From contig JADNYV010000041.1 in NCBI GenBank assembly GCA_015501055.1, positions 1 through 64,000 on the forward strand: a stretch of 64,000 nt of DNA. The letters are read 5' to 3'. Positions 54,164 through 63,437 of the stretch are shown here, in pieces. Under the pieces are notes generated by a model. It worked only from the letters and a program-made list of their open reading frames with translations. It was not told where the DNA came from and did no database searches. This DNA is from Mucidula mucida (Eukaryota > Basidiomycota > Agaricomycetes > Agaricales > Physalacriaceae). The position numbers and the translations under genes were made by a program. The number at the start of each line of letters is the position of its first letter. Position 1 is the first letter of the stretch.

Positions 54164-54683
54164 GCCAAGTGGGCAAGCATCCGCAAGACTTCATCTACCC
54201 CATCCACTGGCAGAACGAGTCCAAAAAGAGGGCAAACACGCAGGTTGCCATGAATTATCTCCTTGTAGTGCGAAAGAGTCAGTGATACCGCATCGAAAGG
54301 AAAAGGGAGGATGCGAAGCCTTGTTTTCCCATTGAAGGCAGAATTCTGCCATGAAAGGAACAGAAATATGGTTTGACCAGTGGCGTGTGGTTGGTAGGTG
54401 AGCTTTACTGAGTTGTATTCTGAATCTTAGCAAGCGAAGTGAATGACTCGGATGGGTCAGTATCAAATAAGAAGGACTGTGAGGCAGGATATAAGTGGCA
54501 ACTTTGACGTTGGGGAAATCAAAGACCTCCCAGTAAAAAGCAGAAATTCCCTATCGGCATACAAAAACAAAGGTTCGCTGGTGACGGTAGGATCAACGTT
54601 ACATTAATCACGTGTCGTGACTGACAAGCTTCGGCCGCGCACGATCAGTGTCACTTGCTTGTTATCTCTCACCTTGGCATAGC
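54164..54683. other. Intergenic upstream of cupin gene
   Basis: About 520 bases; nothing supportable other than the cupin promoter at its right end. Confidence 0.45.
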
Positions 54684-54690
54684 TATAAAT
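54684..54690 (+). promoter_or_regulatory. TATA box of the cupin gene
   Basis: TATAAAT, 34 bases before the start codon at 54,724, a spacing typical of short-leader fungal genes. Confidence 0.55.
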
Positions 54691-54723
54691 GCCTAGCACA
54701 TCGTGTCAGACGACCACCACGAA

Positions 54724-55434
54724 ATGAGTCTCTTTCCCAAGGTACGCTACACCACGCAGCTCTCTCGCCCGCATTCACCAATGCATAGTACGAACTCCAA
54801 CCGATAAAGTCGACGACAAGGCGGATGGCACTTTTTCGACGGCGCGCTCAAGACATACTTTATCGGCTCCGACGGAAAAGGCAACTTCACCTCGCGCCAA
54901 ATCTTCAAAGCCAACAACCCGCACACTGGCGCCGGACGCAAAAGCACTGCTACGCGTACGTCCACCCCACCCCATTATACACACCTTTATGTACCACCCA
55001 ACCCTCTAGCGCCATACCACTGGCACATCTACCAAACCGAGACATTCGACGTGAAATCAGGTGTGCTCTGCTACGACCTCGACGGCACACTCGGTAAGCT
55101 CGGCGCGGGGGAGACAGTGACCATCCCCCCAGGTCGCTACCACACCTTCTGGTCCGACCCCTCCTCCGGCGTGGACCTCGACGTGCATATCACCGTCCGC
55201 GGCGGGCCCAATGCCGGGTTTGACGAGGTCTTTGTGCATAATTTTTATGGATACTTGAGCTCGTGCACGATGCAGGGCTTGGCGCCGAATCTATTCCAAA
55301 TGCTCGCGTTTATGGACCATGCGGATGTCGTGTTGGTTGATTTCCCGCTGTGGACGGGGAGATTGGCGAATCTGGTTATTGGGAGGTGGATTGGGAGGGG
55401 TGTTGGGGGTATGATGTTGAGTATGGGTGTTTGA
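54724..55434 (+). CDS. Cupin-domain protein, one apparent frameshift
   Basis: Exon 1 54,724-54,741 (MSLFPK), intron 54,742-54,788 (GTACGC...GCATAG), exon 2 54,789-54,955 (YELQPIKSTTRR, then WHFFDGALKTYFIGSDGKG, NFTSRQIFKANNPH), intron 54,956-55,009, exon 3 55,010-55,434. Between STTRR and WHFFDG the frame must shift by one base (near 54,829). The cupin core is PPYHWHIYQTETFDV, SGVLCYDLDG and TVTIPPGRYHTFW; the two His, Glu and later His fit a metal site of the RmlC-like fold. Relatives are small fungal cupins with unproven enzymatic roles. The extra base may be error or a true null. Confidence 0.65.
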
Positions 55435-55556
55435 TGCGAAGAAGGATTGATTTTCGTCTTCTTTGTGTTGTTAACTTGTCGTTTGGAAGCTGACGTGGGT
55501 TGATAGGTGTGAACATCTTGTTTGCTTTAGTGAAAAATTATTTGACGTGGCTTAGA

Positions 55557-55645
55557 TTCGGATATAGGGAATCGAACCCCAAGTTGCGGCGCATAACTGC
55601 GCTACACCAGGAGAGGTGGCGACGTTAGCTTTACACCATATCCGA
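55557..55645 (-). pseudogene. tRNA-Glu-derived pseudogene
   Basis: Recognisable acceptor ends, CTC loop and T arm, but the anticodon stem no longer pairs (GCCAC against GCCGC) and one D-loop base is lost. Confidence 0.75.
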
Positions 55646-55802
55646 CTTGTTCTGATTTGCAGCCTGAAGGAAACCAATCCTTGGGCACAGCACCCCAGGA
55701 GCGTTAGTTCTTTTCTAACATGTACCACAAAGACGCGCGATGGTCAGCACTCACGTTTTTCCGCGGCCGCTTCTTCATATACTCGTCGTCCCAGTCTGCC
55801 AC

Positions 55803-55851
55803 TCGGTCATAGTGTAACGGTAGCCGGGATTCAAATTCCCGTATATCCGAA
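55803..55851 (+). pseudogene. Mini tRNA-Glu remnant without anticodon arm
   Basis: About 49 bases: 5' acceptor and D-arm sequence (ATAGTGTAACGGTA) joined directly to a T-arm-like hairpin (CGGGATTCAAATTCCCG) and 3' acceptor. Confidence 0.65.
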
Positions 55852-55956
55852 TAACTCTTCGTTACTGTTTTTGGTGGGAGGCCGTACAGACTTTCGGGCG
55901 ACATAGTGCATGGCGTAGATATATGAGGTCAAAAAGCTGCGAATTTCAAAGCTGTA

Positions 55957-56022
55957 TTCGGATTCGAGGAATTGAACCCCGAGCATGGATAGAGAACATG
56001 TTGACCTCTTGACCATATCCGA
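55957..56022 (-). pseudogene. tRNA-Glu-derived pseudogene, shortened
   Basis: Acceptor ends and T arm (GGGGTTCAATTCC) present. The D loop is altered and the anticodon region is contracted. Confidence 0.65.
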
Positions 56023-56142
56023 GTCCGTCTCTTCCTAACACATCCACTAACATGCTAGGTGCAACAATATTGAGGAATGCGGTAGGCACTCACGACCGCG
56101 ACTCTTTAAGGTTTAAGCCCAAGGACGGTACTTTCTACACTG

Positions 56143-56188
56143 TCGGATAGTGTAACGGTAGTATCCGGGATTCGTCCCCGTATCCGAA
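56143..56188 (+). pseudogene. Mini tRNA-Glu remnant without anticodon arm
   Basis: TCGGATAGTGTAACGG, then a T-arm remnant and TATCCGA. Same architecture as 55,803-55,851, with a two-base loss in the D region. Confidence 0.65.
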
Positions 56189-56453
56189 TGATGGTGCGGG
56201 ATGTTCTTTTTGGTCGAGGCCACTCAAGATTTGTACGTGGCGCAGATATCCTTGCCACAAACCCGATTTTGCGTGAAGCAAGGAAGATGAATCCCGAGCT
56301 ACAGAACTGCCAACTCGTGAAAAGGCGGCCTTTATCCGAGTCAGTCCTTCCTAACACTTTGTTGATCAGTAAGGACTGATGTTCTTCCGCGACTGCGACT
56401 CTAACTATTGGTTACAAGCTCATACTAGTTCATACTTCTGCCATCGAGTCAGA

Positions 56454-56500
56454 TCAGATATAGTGTAACGTGCTACTCGGGATTCGCGTCCTCGTAGCGC
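56454..56500 (+). pseudogene. Weak tRNA-Glu remnant
   Basis: AGATATAGTGTAACG followed by CTCGGGATTCG. The 3' acceptor no longer matches. Confidence 0.4.
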
Positions 56501-56666
56501 ATTGATCGCCAGCGGATTTTTTTGCACTATACACGCTGGGTCCCAGATCTCCTCGCGTCCTTTGAGTTGTAGGTGAACAAGCTACGCAGAAACAGAGGAT
56601 ATGCGTACGAGGGTGACAATGACTTGACAGCGGACTGATCAAGAATAGACCGAGACGAAGTAGTTA

Positions 56667-56764
56667 TCGGATATGGTGTAACGGCTAACATTGCCGCCTC
56701 TCATGGGTATGATGTTATCTATGTCTCAGCGCGGCAGCTCGGGGTTCGATTCCCCGTATCCGAA
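56667..56764 (+). tRNA. tRNA-Glu(CTC) with intron
   Basis: All stems pair: acceptor TCGGATA/TATCCGA, D arm GTGT/ACAT, anticodon stem GCCGC/GCGGC, T arm GGGGTTCGATTCCCC. Loop CTCTCA gives anticodon CTC, with an intron of about 25 bases after position 37. T7 terminator at 56,787-56,793. Confidence 0.9.
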
Positions 56765-56786
56765 TATCGTTGTATGGCTATCGCCG

Positions 56787-56793
56787 TTTTTTT
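56787..56793 (+). terminator. Pol III terminator
   Basis: Seven T, 23 bases after the tRNA-Glu(CTC) gene. Confidence 0.7.
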
Positions 56794-56974
56794 AGCATTT
56801 GCACCTAAACTTGTCGAAGTACTGGTCCACTACGCGGCGCGCCTATGCTGTTTAAGAGAAGATACGCCTCTCGTTGAACTAGTTGAATGACAAGGCCCAC
56901 ACGTCTGATATGTGTCCTTGCACCTTGTCATGAGAAAGGTGTTTGAATAAACTGACTATCCGCTTGTATGAGGT

Positions 56975-57033
56975 AAGATATGGCGTACAGGCTACTACGA
57001 TTGCCTGCTTCGGGTTCGTTTACCCGTATCTTG
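56975..57033 (+). pseudogene. Mini tRNA-Glu-like remnant
   Basis: AAGATATGGCGTACAGG at the start and CGGGTTCG...ACCCGTATCTT at the end pair as acceptor and T arm; the anticodon arm is missing. Confidence 0.5.
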
Positions 57034-57204
57034 CATAGATGTATGTTTTCAACATTTTTTTTACAGTATGATTTCCTTCCACAGGGTACTACTCACTCAG
57101 GTTTTGATTTCGAGTGCCGCCAGGGTTCAGTGTGTAGGGCTTGAGTAAAGAGGTACGGGTGTCGACGAACTTGTTTAAGTACAAGCACAGTGACAGAATC
57201 TTCA

Positions 57205-57275
57205 TCAGATATGGTATAAAGGCTACCATCGCTGCCTCTAATTGGGCGGTAGCTCGGGGTTCAATTCATTGGATG
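57205..57275 (+). pseudogene. tRNA-Glu-derived pseudogene
   Basis: AGATATGGTATAAAGGCTAC and a CTCTA loop are visible, with GGGCGGTAGCTCGGGGTTCAAT; the 3' acceptor is lost. Confidence 0.55.
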
Positions 57276-57817
57276 ATTGTGAGGCATGCGGCAAGTGATC
57301 TTTTCGTCGCGACAAGCAGCAGTGGGTAGATCAGATTCCATCTTACGCGCCTCAGGACCAGGCGTGGGTAGTGTAGAGGTTTGAGTCCGTCGCCGGATTC
57401 TGTCCTCGTAATGAGTATCATTAAGAGTTTTGCCACAGCGTACACGGATGTGAGGTTGAAGTCGTTCTTCATATAAGTGGGAAGGCACTTGTAGCTCATC
57501 GGCTATCTCGTGCTCATTCCAAAGCTTGGCGTTTTACAAGAAGAGAACCTATTTTTAGACTCCGGTCCTCCGGTCCGGCGTTTGTTTTGTTGTTTGGGCG
57601 CCGCCATTGTTCTCTTGCAACAATTACCCGCACGCTCTGGCCACAATGGGAACAATAGCAGCGAGTATAAAGACGCAGGGTTCCGCGTCCTTGTGTTCCT
57701 GTCAATCCTCTTTTCTTCTCTCAAACCTGGTGAGTCCTCCAAGTAAACCGAGGCGAGGAATGCTCACGATAGACAAGGCCCGGCGCCCACGACTACAATC
57801 TACACGATCTTTGAACG
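57276..57817. other. Intergenic, promoter of the Ser/Thr-rich gene
   Basis: About 540 bases. A possible further tRNA trace near 57,370-57,410 is too weak to call. A pyrimidine-rich stretch lies before the next gene. Confidence 0.4.
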
Positions 57818-59216
57818 ATGATGAAGACTGCCACTGCCACTTTCCTTGCACTCCTCGTTGCTGCCACTGTGCACGCTGCCCCGATGAAGCGCACGCCGCG
57901 CCATCCGCATCGCCTAATCCAGAGGGCTAGCGCGACTGCTAGTGCTTCTGCCACTGCCACGGACCTCGCCTCCTCCAATCTGGCCCTTGCAGAGGCGCTC
58001 AATGAACAATTTGCTTCTATAAGCGCTGACGACGCGTGTGATGGTGCGTTTCCTCCTTCTCTTCTTCCTGGTATCCGCTGACAGTGAAATATTTAGAAGC
58101 CACTCTCGCACAGGCGTGTATCAATGGGTCTTATGCGCAGTGCGTGTCTTCGGCGTGGGTGTGACAGAGTGCGCGTCTGGGACGTCGTGTGTTGCTGTTC
58201 CGCTGGTGAACAGCGCGGGGACGAGTGTGGTGTGTGATACGACGGACGATGCCGCGGTGAGGCTTGGTGGGAGCGCGACTGCGACATCTAGCGCTGCGCA
58301 GGCGTCTGGGACGACGGCTGCTGATGACGATGATGATTGTGAAGACGATTCCGCGGACGACGACGACGATGATTGTGAGGACGATGATACTACCATTTCC
58401 AGTATTTCTGCGACACCCTCCGCCTCCGCCTCTTCTACGCCTTCCTCTGTCGATGCCAACAATAACGCTGCGGATACTGGAGCCATCACCACCCTCATCG
58501 CGCGTCCCACCTCCTCCTCTTCTGCCTCCACATTCCTTCGCGCCGCTCGTCCCTCCGTTGTTGCTAAACGCCAAATTGTCAAAGGCTCTATAAGCCTTGT
58601 GCCTATTTCTACTGCCCCGGCGTCGACTGCGACCGGAACGGCCGTGGTGGCTTCGGGCGCGAGTGTGGTCACGGTGACAGCGACTGTTACGGAGACGACG
58701 ACAATGCTGGTGGTTCCCGTTTCGACGGCGACTGCATCTGCGTCAAGCGTCGCTGTTTCTTCGAGTGCCAGCGCCACCCTCGGTGTATCGGCGACTTCCA
58801 GTGCCGCCTCTTCAATCGCTACCTCAGTCATACCACCCTCTTCGGCCGCAGTCGCTACCCCTTCCTCCGCCACGAACCCCTTTCCCTCTTTGAGCCCCGC
58901 GTCTGCGATTGCGTCTGGTGCCTCAACAACCTCTGTATCACCTACTATCACTCCCGTGTCCTCATCCGCCGCATCTGCAGCCGCCGCAGCGACGTCCTCC
59001 TCCGAAGCGGATGAGGAAGCTGCAGCTGAGAGCTCTGCCAAGGCGAGTCTGAGTAGCAAGCTAGCTGCATCGTCGAGTTCGGCGAGCGCGAGCGTGAGCA
59101 CTGTTACGCCGGTGTCTTCTGCGACTTCTACATCAGTGCTGAGCACGACAAGTAGTGTCGAGGAGACGGCTACGACGAGCAGCAAGGGAGGGTTTACGTT
59201 TGCTACGAGCGTGTAA
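57818..59216 (+). CDS. Secreted Ser/Thr-rich protein with cysteine-rich head, apparent frameshift
   Basis: ATG at 57,818 or 57,821. The signal peptide MKTATATFLALLVAATVHAA is followed by a basic, possibly Kex2-cleaved stretch (PHRLIQR). Exon 1 ends near 58,041 (DACD). The intron of 57 bases or so (GTGCGT...TTTAG) leads to EATLAQACINGSYAQCVSSAW. Then the frame must shift by a base near 58,160 to continue ECASGTSCVAVPLVNSAGTS. This cysteine head (QACINGSYAQC...C..GT.C.AVPLVNS.GTS..C) resembles domains of fungal secreted or cell-wall proteins. The remainder is Asp-rich (two DDDD blocks), then about 250 residues dominated by Ser, Thr, Ala and Val, suited to O-glycosylation. A cell-surface or secreted mucin-like protein is the likely type. 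Confidence 0.65.
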
Positions 59217-59432
59217 GATACGCTTTACTTACATACTGGATATGTTATACTCGATGAGGACTTTATTGTATTTTTAGCATACGCTGTATTTACTCTCCTT
59301 TACTTTACGTGGATCAAAATAGATGATGTCGAGCTTCGAACGGATGTGGTGTGATTTCTTACTTGCGGCGGACGCTTTCGAGGTTGTGTATAACTGGTGT
59401 TCAAGTAAAATGTGGCAAGTTCAAGCAACGGA
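59217..59432. other. Spacer
   Basis: AT-rich 3' flank of the secreted protein gene; nothing else seen. Confidence 0.4.
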
Positions 59433-59527
59433 TTCGGATACGGGGAATTGAACCCCGAGCTGCCGCGCACACTTTAGGGAAGGGAAACCAATGAGGGCGG
59501 CAATGTTCGCTGTTACACCATATCCGA
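59433..59527 (-). pseudogene. tRNA-Glu-like gene with damaged anticodon loop
   Basis: Acceptor, T arm and anticodon stem pair, with an intron-like insert. The loop has lost the T at position 33 (CCTCA for CTCTCA) and the D loop has GG to AG. Confidence 0.65.
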
Positions 59528-59733
59528 TGGTTGGGTCGGAGGGTGTGGCGAGCATCATGGGATCTTCTGTTCTTGTTCAGCACAAAAGAGGTGATTGTGA
59601 GCGCCTGAAAGAGCTGAACGCTGTAGGATGTAGATGAAACTTCCTGCCCCAGCAAGAAGATGGAGGTGCATGCACGTCGTTGGTTGGGCCTAACAGCTTG
59701 TTGACGCGAACAAAATCAACGGTGAGAGATGCA

Positions 59734-59821
59734 TTCGGATACGGGGATTCGAACCTCGAACCACCAGGGGAAAGACAACACGATGAAAGGCGGGCAATGT
59801 TGGCCGTTATTCCATATCCGA
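59734..59821 (-). pseudogene. tRNA-Glu(TTC)-like pseudogene
   Basis: Acceptor ends and T arm are present. The loop reads CTTTCA (TTC) but the anticodon stem GCCCG/GGTGG no longer pairs. Confidence 0.6.
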
Positions 59822-59997
59822 TGAGTGGGTGGCGAAGATCGTGGGATCTTCTGTTCTTGTTCAGCACAAAAGAGGCGCCTGAAAAAGGAGAACGCTGTAG
59901 GTCGAAGGGGGATACACCTTCTAGCCCGGCAAGAAGATCAAGGTGCACTTGGGGGCCTAACTCGAAGGAATGCCAACAAAAAGAACGCAAATGCCTA

Positions 59998-60082
59998 TTC
60001 GGATACGGGGAATCGAACCCCGAGCTGCCGCGTACATTACGAACATGAGGGGCGGCAATGTTAGCCGTTACACCATATCCGA
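59998..60082 (-). tRNA. tRNA-Glu(CTC), T33 replaced by C
   Basis: All four stems are perfect and the T arm is canonical. The loop CCCTCA has anticodon CTC but C at position 33, where T is nearly universal. Intron about 14 bases. A TTTTT run follows on the minus strand. It may be functional or a very recent pseudogene. Confidence 0.6.
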
Positions 60083-60155
60083 TGGTCCAGCAAAGATTGA
60101 TAGTTTAAACGACGCATCACCTTGAAATGTGAGTTGATGCAGAACAATCGCTCAT

Positions 60156-60230
60156 TTCGGTTGCGAGGAATTGAACCCACCGAGCTCACACTAAGTACGA
60201 GAGGCGGCGTACACGTTACACCATATCCGA
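60156..60230 (-). pseudogene. tRNA-Glu-derived pseudogene
   Basis: 5' half TCGGATATGGTGTAACG and a CTCTC loop remain; the 3' half is scrambled and the acceptor does not pair. Confidence 0.6.
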
Positions 60231-60388
60231 TAGATTGCGTAAGGATTATAAGAGCCTATAAATGGCAGAACTCACCATACTTACTGATCTCTGCATCCCG
60301 TTCAGCTTTGACAATGAGATGCTACCACACTCGCTGGAAACTGATTGCTAAAAAAGAAAATACACAAAAACTTTGCAGTACATATTAA

Positions 60389-60446
60389 TCGAAGATGAGT
60401 GATTAAACCCCAAGGTGGCGGCGATGTGTCCGTTTCACCATACTGT
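60389..60446 (-). pseudogene. Weak tRNA-Glu remnant
   Basis: Only traces of the D arm (GGTGAAACGG) and T arm are visible. Confidence 0.35.
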
Positions 60447-60547
60447 AGAAGGAAGCCATCTCGATCCGGGGTCTGTAGGTCGCAAAAAATACACTATGGA
60501 ATCTATATACGACTTCCCCCAAAGAAAAGATCCAGGTCATGCTTCTA

Positions 60548-60609
60548 TTCGGATACAAGGAATTGAATCCCAGACAAGAGGGGCGATGTTTCCGTTACAC
60601 CATATCCGA
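60548..60609 (-). pseudogene. tRNA-Glu-derived pseudogene, shortened
   Basis: Acceptor TCGGATA/TATCCGA pairs and GGTGTAACGG is intact. The anticodon arm is reduced to CGCCCCTCTTG and the T arm is imperfect. Confidence 0.6.
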
Positions 60610-60900
60610 TAGACTGCCTGCTGTTCGAGTCCGGAGAACTTGGAAAGCAAGAGGTGACGTCCCTGTGGCAGAAGGGACTCTGTCGAATGAATTGGTGGGT
60701 GGGCACGACTGAGTTGTTCATCCGAGCCTACGTACCTCTTTCTCACTCTGCAAGACCAAATTCATTGTGTGGAAGACTGCTTGAAGCATTCATTTCAATG
60801 TTATCCGATCTTGGCCCGTTATACCACAACGTGGGAGACTTGATAGTTCGACTGTGGCGTCAAACAGCCCACGCGGTAGAGCAGCACTCCATGTGAGACA

Positions 60901-60997
60901 TCCGATATGGTGTAACGGCTAACATTGCCGTCTTTCATTGATGCGACTGTTATTGTTATCAACGCGGCAGCTCGGGGTTCGATTCCCCGTATCGGAA
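60901..60997 (+). tRNA. tRNA-Glu(TTC) with intron
   Basis: Acceptor TCCGATA/TATCGGA, D arm, anticodon stem GCCGT/GCGGC, loop CTTTCA (anticodon TTC) and T arm GGGGTTCGATTCCCC all pair; the intron is about 24 bases. The acceptor differs from the CTC copies by a compensated C-G to G-C change. A run of ten T follows at about 61,012-61,021. Confidence 0.92.
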
Positions 60998-61011
60998 TGG
61001 TTGGGTTTGCT

Positions 61012-61022
61012 CTTTTTTTTTT
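61012..61022 (+). terminator. Pol III terminator
   Basis: Long T run 15 bases after tRNA-Glu(TTC), followed by an A run that could also pair with it as a hairpin. Confidence 0.7.
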
Positions 61023-61268
61023 AAAAAAAAAAAAGGTCACAAAGTGTGGCGCAGTCAATGATCACCTCAACGTGTGCCACAAAGTCAGCTTGTGTTCAAA
61101 TAGTCACGCCAGGCCCCAGGGAGGGAGGGCCTCTGAAGGTAATATAAAGTCGTTCACGTCTGATGTCTTGATTATGATAGAGTATTCAGTGTTCGGAGGA
61201 TGAACGTTGACGATAATGATAACAACAGTCCGTTACACAAGTATGGCACTCCACTTCTTCTCCTCTAA

Positions 61269-62955
61269 TTACATTCGCTGCGGATTAGGTTCACCCCTTG
61301 CCGCCTTCAGAAATCCTAGCGGTTTACTAACAGCATCGACCAACGTATGATTATGATCATTCGCCGCATGCCACATCGCAAAGCCCGCCAACTTCTGGTC
61401 CTTGATATACTCCCCCTTCGCCTCCATCGCCACATGATCGTCGTACGACACCAGCACGTCGTTGTCATAGTCGTACATGTAAGGCTGTCATCATCTCAGT
61501 CAGTATTGAAGTTATCCACATTTGGGCGGCGCATACCGTCTGAGAACACTCATCAAAACTATACGAGAGGTTCTTCCCAAAAGGCACTTTCCCATCATCC
61601 CCTAGATATCCCGCTGTGACCATCGCCTTGAACGAAATGAGTCCGTTCTGTACTGCTTCAGTAGTAGTAGGTCGTGGCACTTTGTTCCCGCACTGGTCCG
61701 CAGGGGGGTTATACCGGAACTCCAGTGATGCATTTGGCTGGGGTGCAGAGAAGGAGCCAAAGTGCGGCAAGCTTTGAAGAGTCGCTGTGAGGCTGAAGTT
61801 TGCATACGTCGAGTTGGCGGGCTTGAAGGGTTTGTCGAGTAATGGATAACGTAGGCCGCTGTAGGTGCGCCCGAAAGCGGCTACACCGACGACGAGCTGA
61901 TCACGAAGTATCAGTACGGAAAGCGCTAGGATGTGAGAGTTGCTCGCCTTTTCGGGTGCCATCCCGGCGTTCTGCCACCCCTCCGCTGCGGCGTTCATTG
62001 AATGTGGCTCCGAAGGGCTAATTCCAGCGCTCATCGCAGCATCTTCGAGAGAAGCACAACTCGTCAAAGTGGGATCCTTAATCAGAGGCGCGTTGGGCCC
62101 AACCTGATTGCTCAAGGACCGAGGACCGAATATGCCATACGCCATGATCGCTACATGTATACACAGGTCAGGATGAAATGAGAACTTGAACCCACACACA
62201 TACCAGTGTGGTTAAGAACGTCAGCGAATGGGACTAGATCCACTCCCGTTCCTGAATCGTTGTCCAGTTTGAATGGCGTTAACCCCACCGCGGCTGATAG
62301 ATACAGCCCTTGTCTTTTCTGTCGCAGCAGTGTCAACACCGACAAGAAATTCTCGGCGTCAGAACTTGTATTGTTTAGGCTACAGGTCGGCCAGTCCTCG
62401 TCATCCTCGTTGGGATCCTCCCAGGCGAAATCGACGCCACATAGATGATATCTGTCAACGACTTGAAGGATGCTGTCCGCGAAGGCTCCTTGGGTAGCGT
62501 TATCGGCGAGAGAGGATGAAAAGAACCCGTCATAGACGCCGAATGAAAGAATCGCCGTTTTGCCCTGCAAAAAAATGAGATTGATGACACACTCTGAACT
62601 GCGATAATACGACTACTCACGCGGCCTTTGACTGTATCCGAAAAATCCTGGAGGAACGCGTCTCCGACGTCCGAGCCGTTCTCCGCATGTCCGTTGATTC
62701 TGATGTTGGTGGGGTCATTTGGGTCCGCAAGGCTGCCAACCTCCGAGTCAGTGGAAGTCTCGTGGGCCTATAAAACAAGACTCACGCAAAAGCATACGCG
62801 GCAATCGTATACTTTTCCCATGACACGTTTTGGAAGGACACCGAATCGACGACATACGCCAGGCGAATGTATTGTCCGTCTGTCGCTTCACGGGTGATCA
62901 TGGGTATATATGCTGCCAGAGCAAAGGGAAGGAATGCGACGAGAAGCAGGTTCAT
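61269..62955 (-). CDS. GH18 chitinase-like protein with altered catalytic motif
   Basis: Six exons: 62,786-62,955, 62,621-62,732, 62,204-62,564, 61,948-62,150, 61,537-61,896 and 61,269-61,484. 473 residues, all phases consistent. The signal peptide is MNLLLVAFLPFALAAYIP. GH18 features: KTAILSFGVYDG, the barrel strand with the catalytic Glu (CGVDFAWEDP, Glu about 143), AIMAYGIFG, VVGVAAFGRTYSG, then SYDD and KLAGFAMWHAANDH. In the usual DGxDxDxE motif the first Asp is Cys and the Asp before the Glu is Ala, so substrate-assisted hydrolysis may be weak or lost. The fourth intron uses a GC donor (GCGAGC at 61,942-61,947). Secreted; chitin binding or turnover of the fungal wall is the family role. 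Tandem with a paralogue at 63.4 kb. Confidence 0.8.
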
Positions 62956-63437
62956 GGTGAATTTGTTGGGGAGAAAAAGGAGTAGGGAGAGGGCGAGGTG
63001 TTTATGTAGTATACATGGAGATGCATTCCATACTATCGCTTCCCATTCCGATGTTTGACTCGAATTCTTGATCATATGAAGGAGAATAGTATGGTATGCA
63101 AACAGTCATGTGACGCAAAGTAAGTCCTTCGCCTGTCGTAGAAATGGAAAGCACAAGAACATATCGCGGACGGAGGCGTCGCCAAAGTACGAATTCAGGT
63201 CCAGTGGAATGCGATGCAGTACGTACTGCGAAATCTAATATGATATCCACGAAAAAAACAGTACTGCGAAGAATGATGAGGTGCTTACAGGATAAACACT
63301 TAAACGTACATTCCATATACAATCGTCCACAGTCTGTTGAATAGGTCATGTTCATGGTGGGGAGTGGAAACGAAAGGGCAGTGCCCGTGGGAAACGATAT
63401 ATGATCCTTCAGTGCTAGCACTACATTGGCCGTTACC
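62956..63437. other. Intergenic between tandem chitinase-like genes
   Basis: About 480 bases with no gene seen. Confidence 0.5.

Noticed and set aside
57360..57420. Possible additional tRNA trace (GTAGTGTAGAGGTTTGAG)
   Set aside because: Only a D-arm-like word. No acceptor or T arm pairs.
58121..59185. Long minus-strand open frame (354 codons) opposite the Ser/Thr-rich gene
   Set aside because: It is the antisense of a GC-rich low-complexity coding region. Its composition (Glu/Ala/Val runs) mirrors the Ser/Thr codons, and no signal, start context or domain supports it.
55557..60997. tRNA-Glu relics as SINE elements
   Set aside because: No common tRNA-unrelated body, no A-rich tails and no target duplications around the copies. 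Some spacers are themselves tandemly duplicated.
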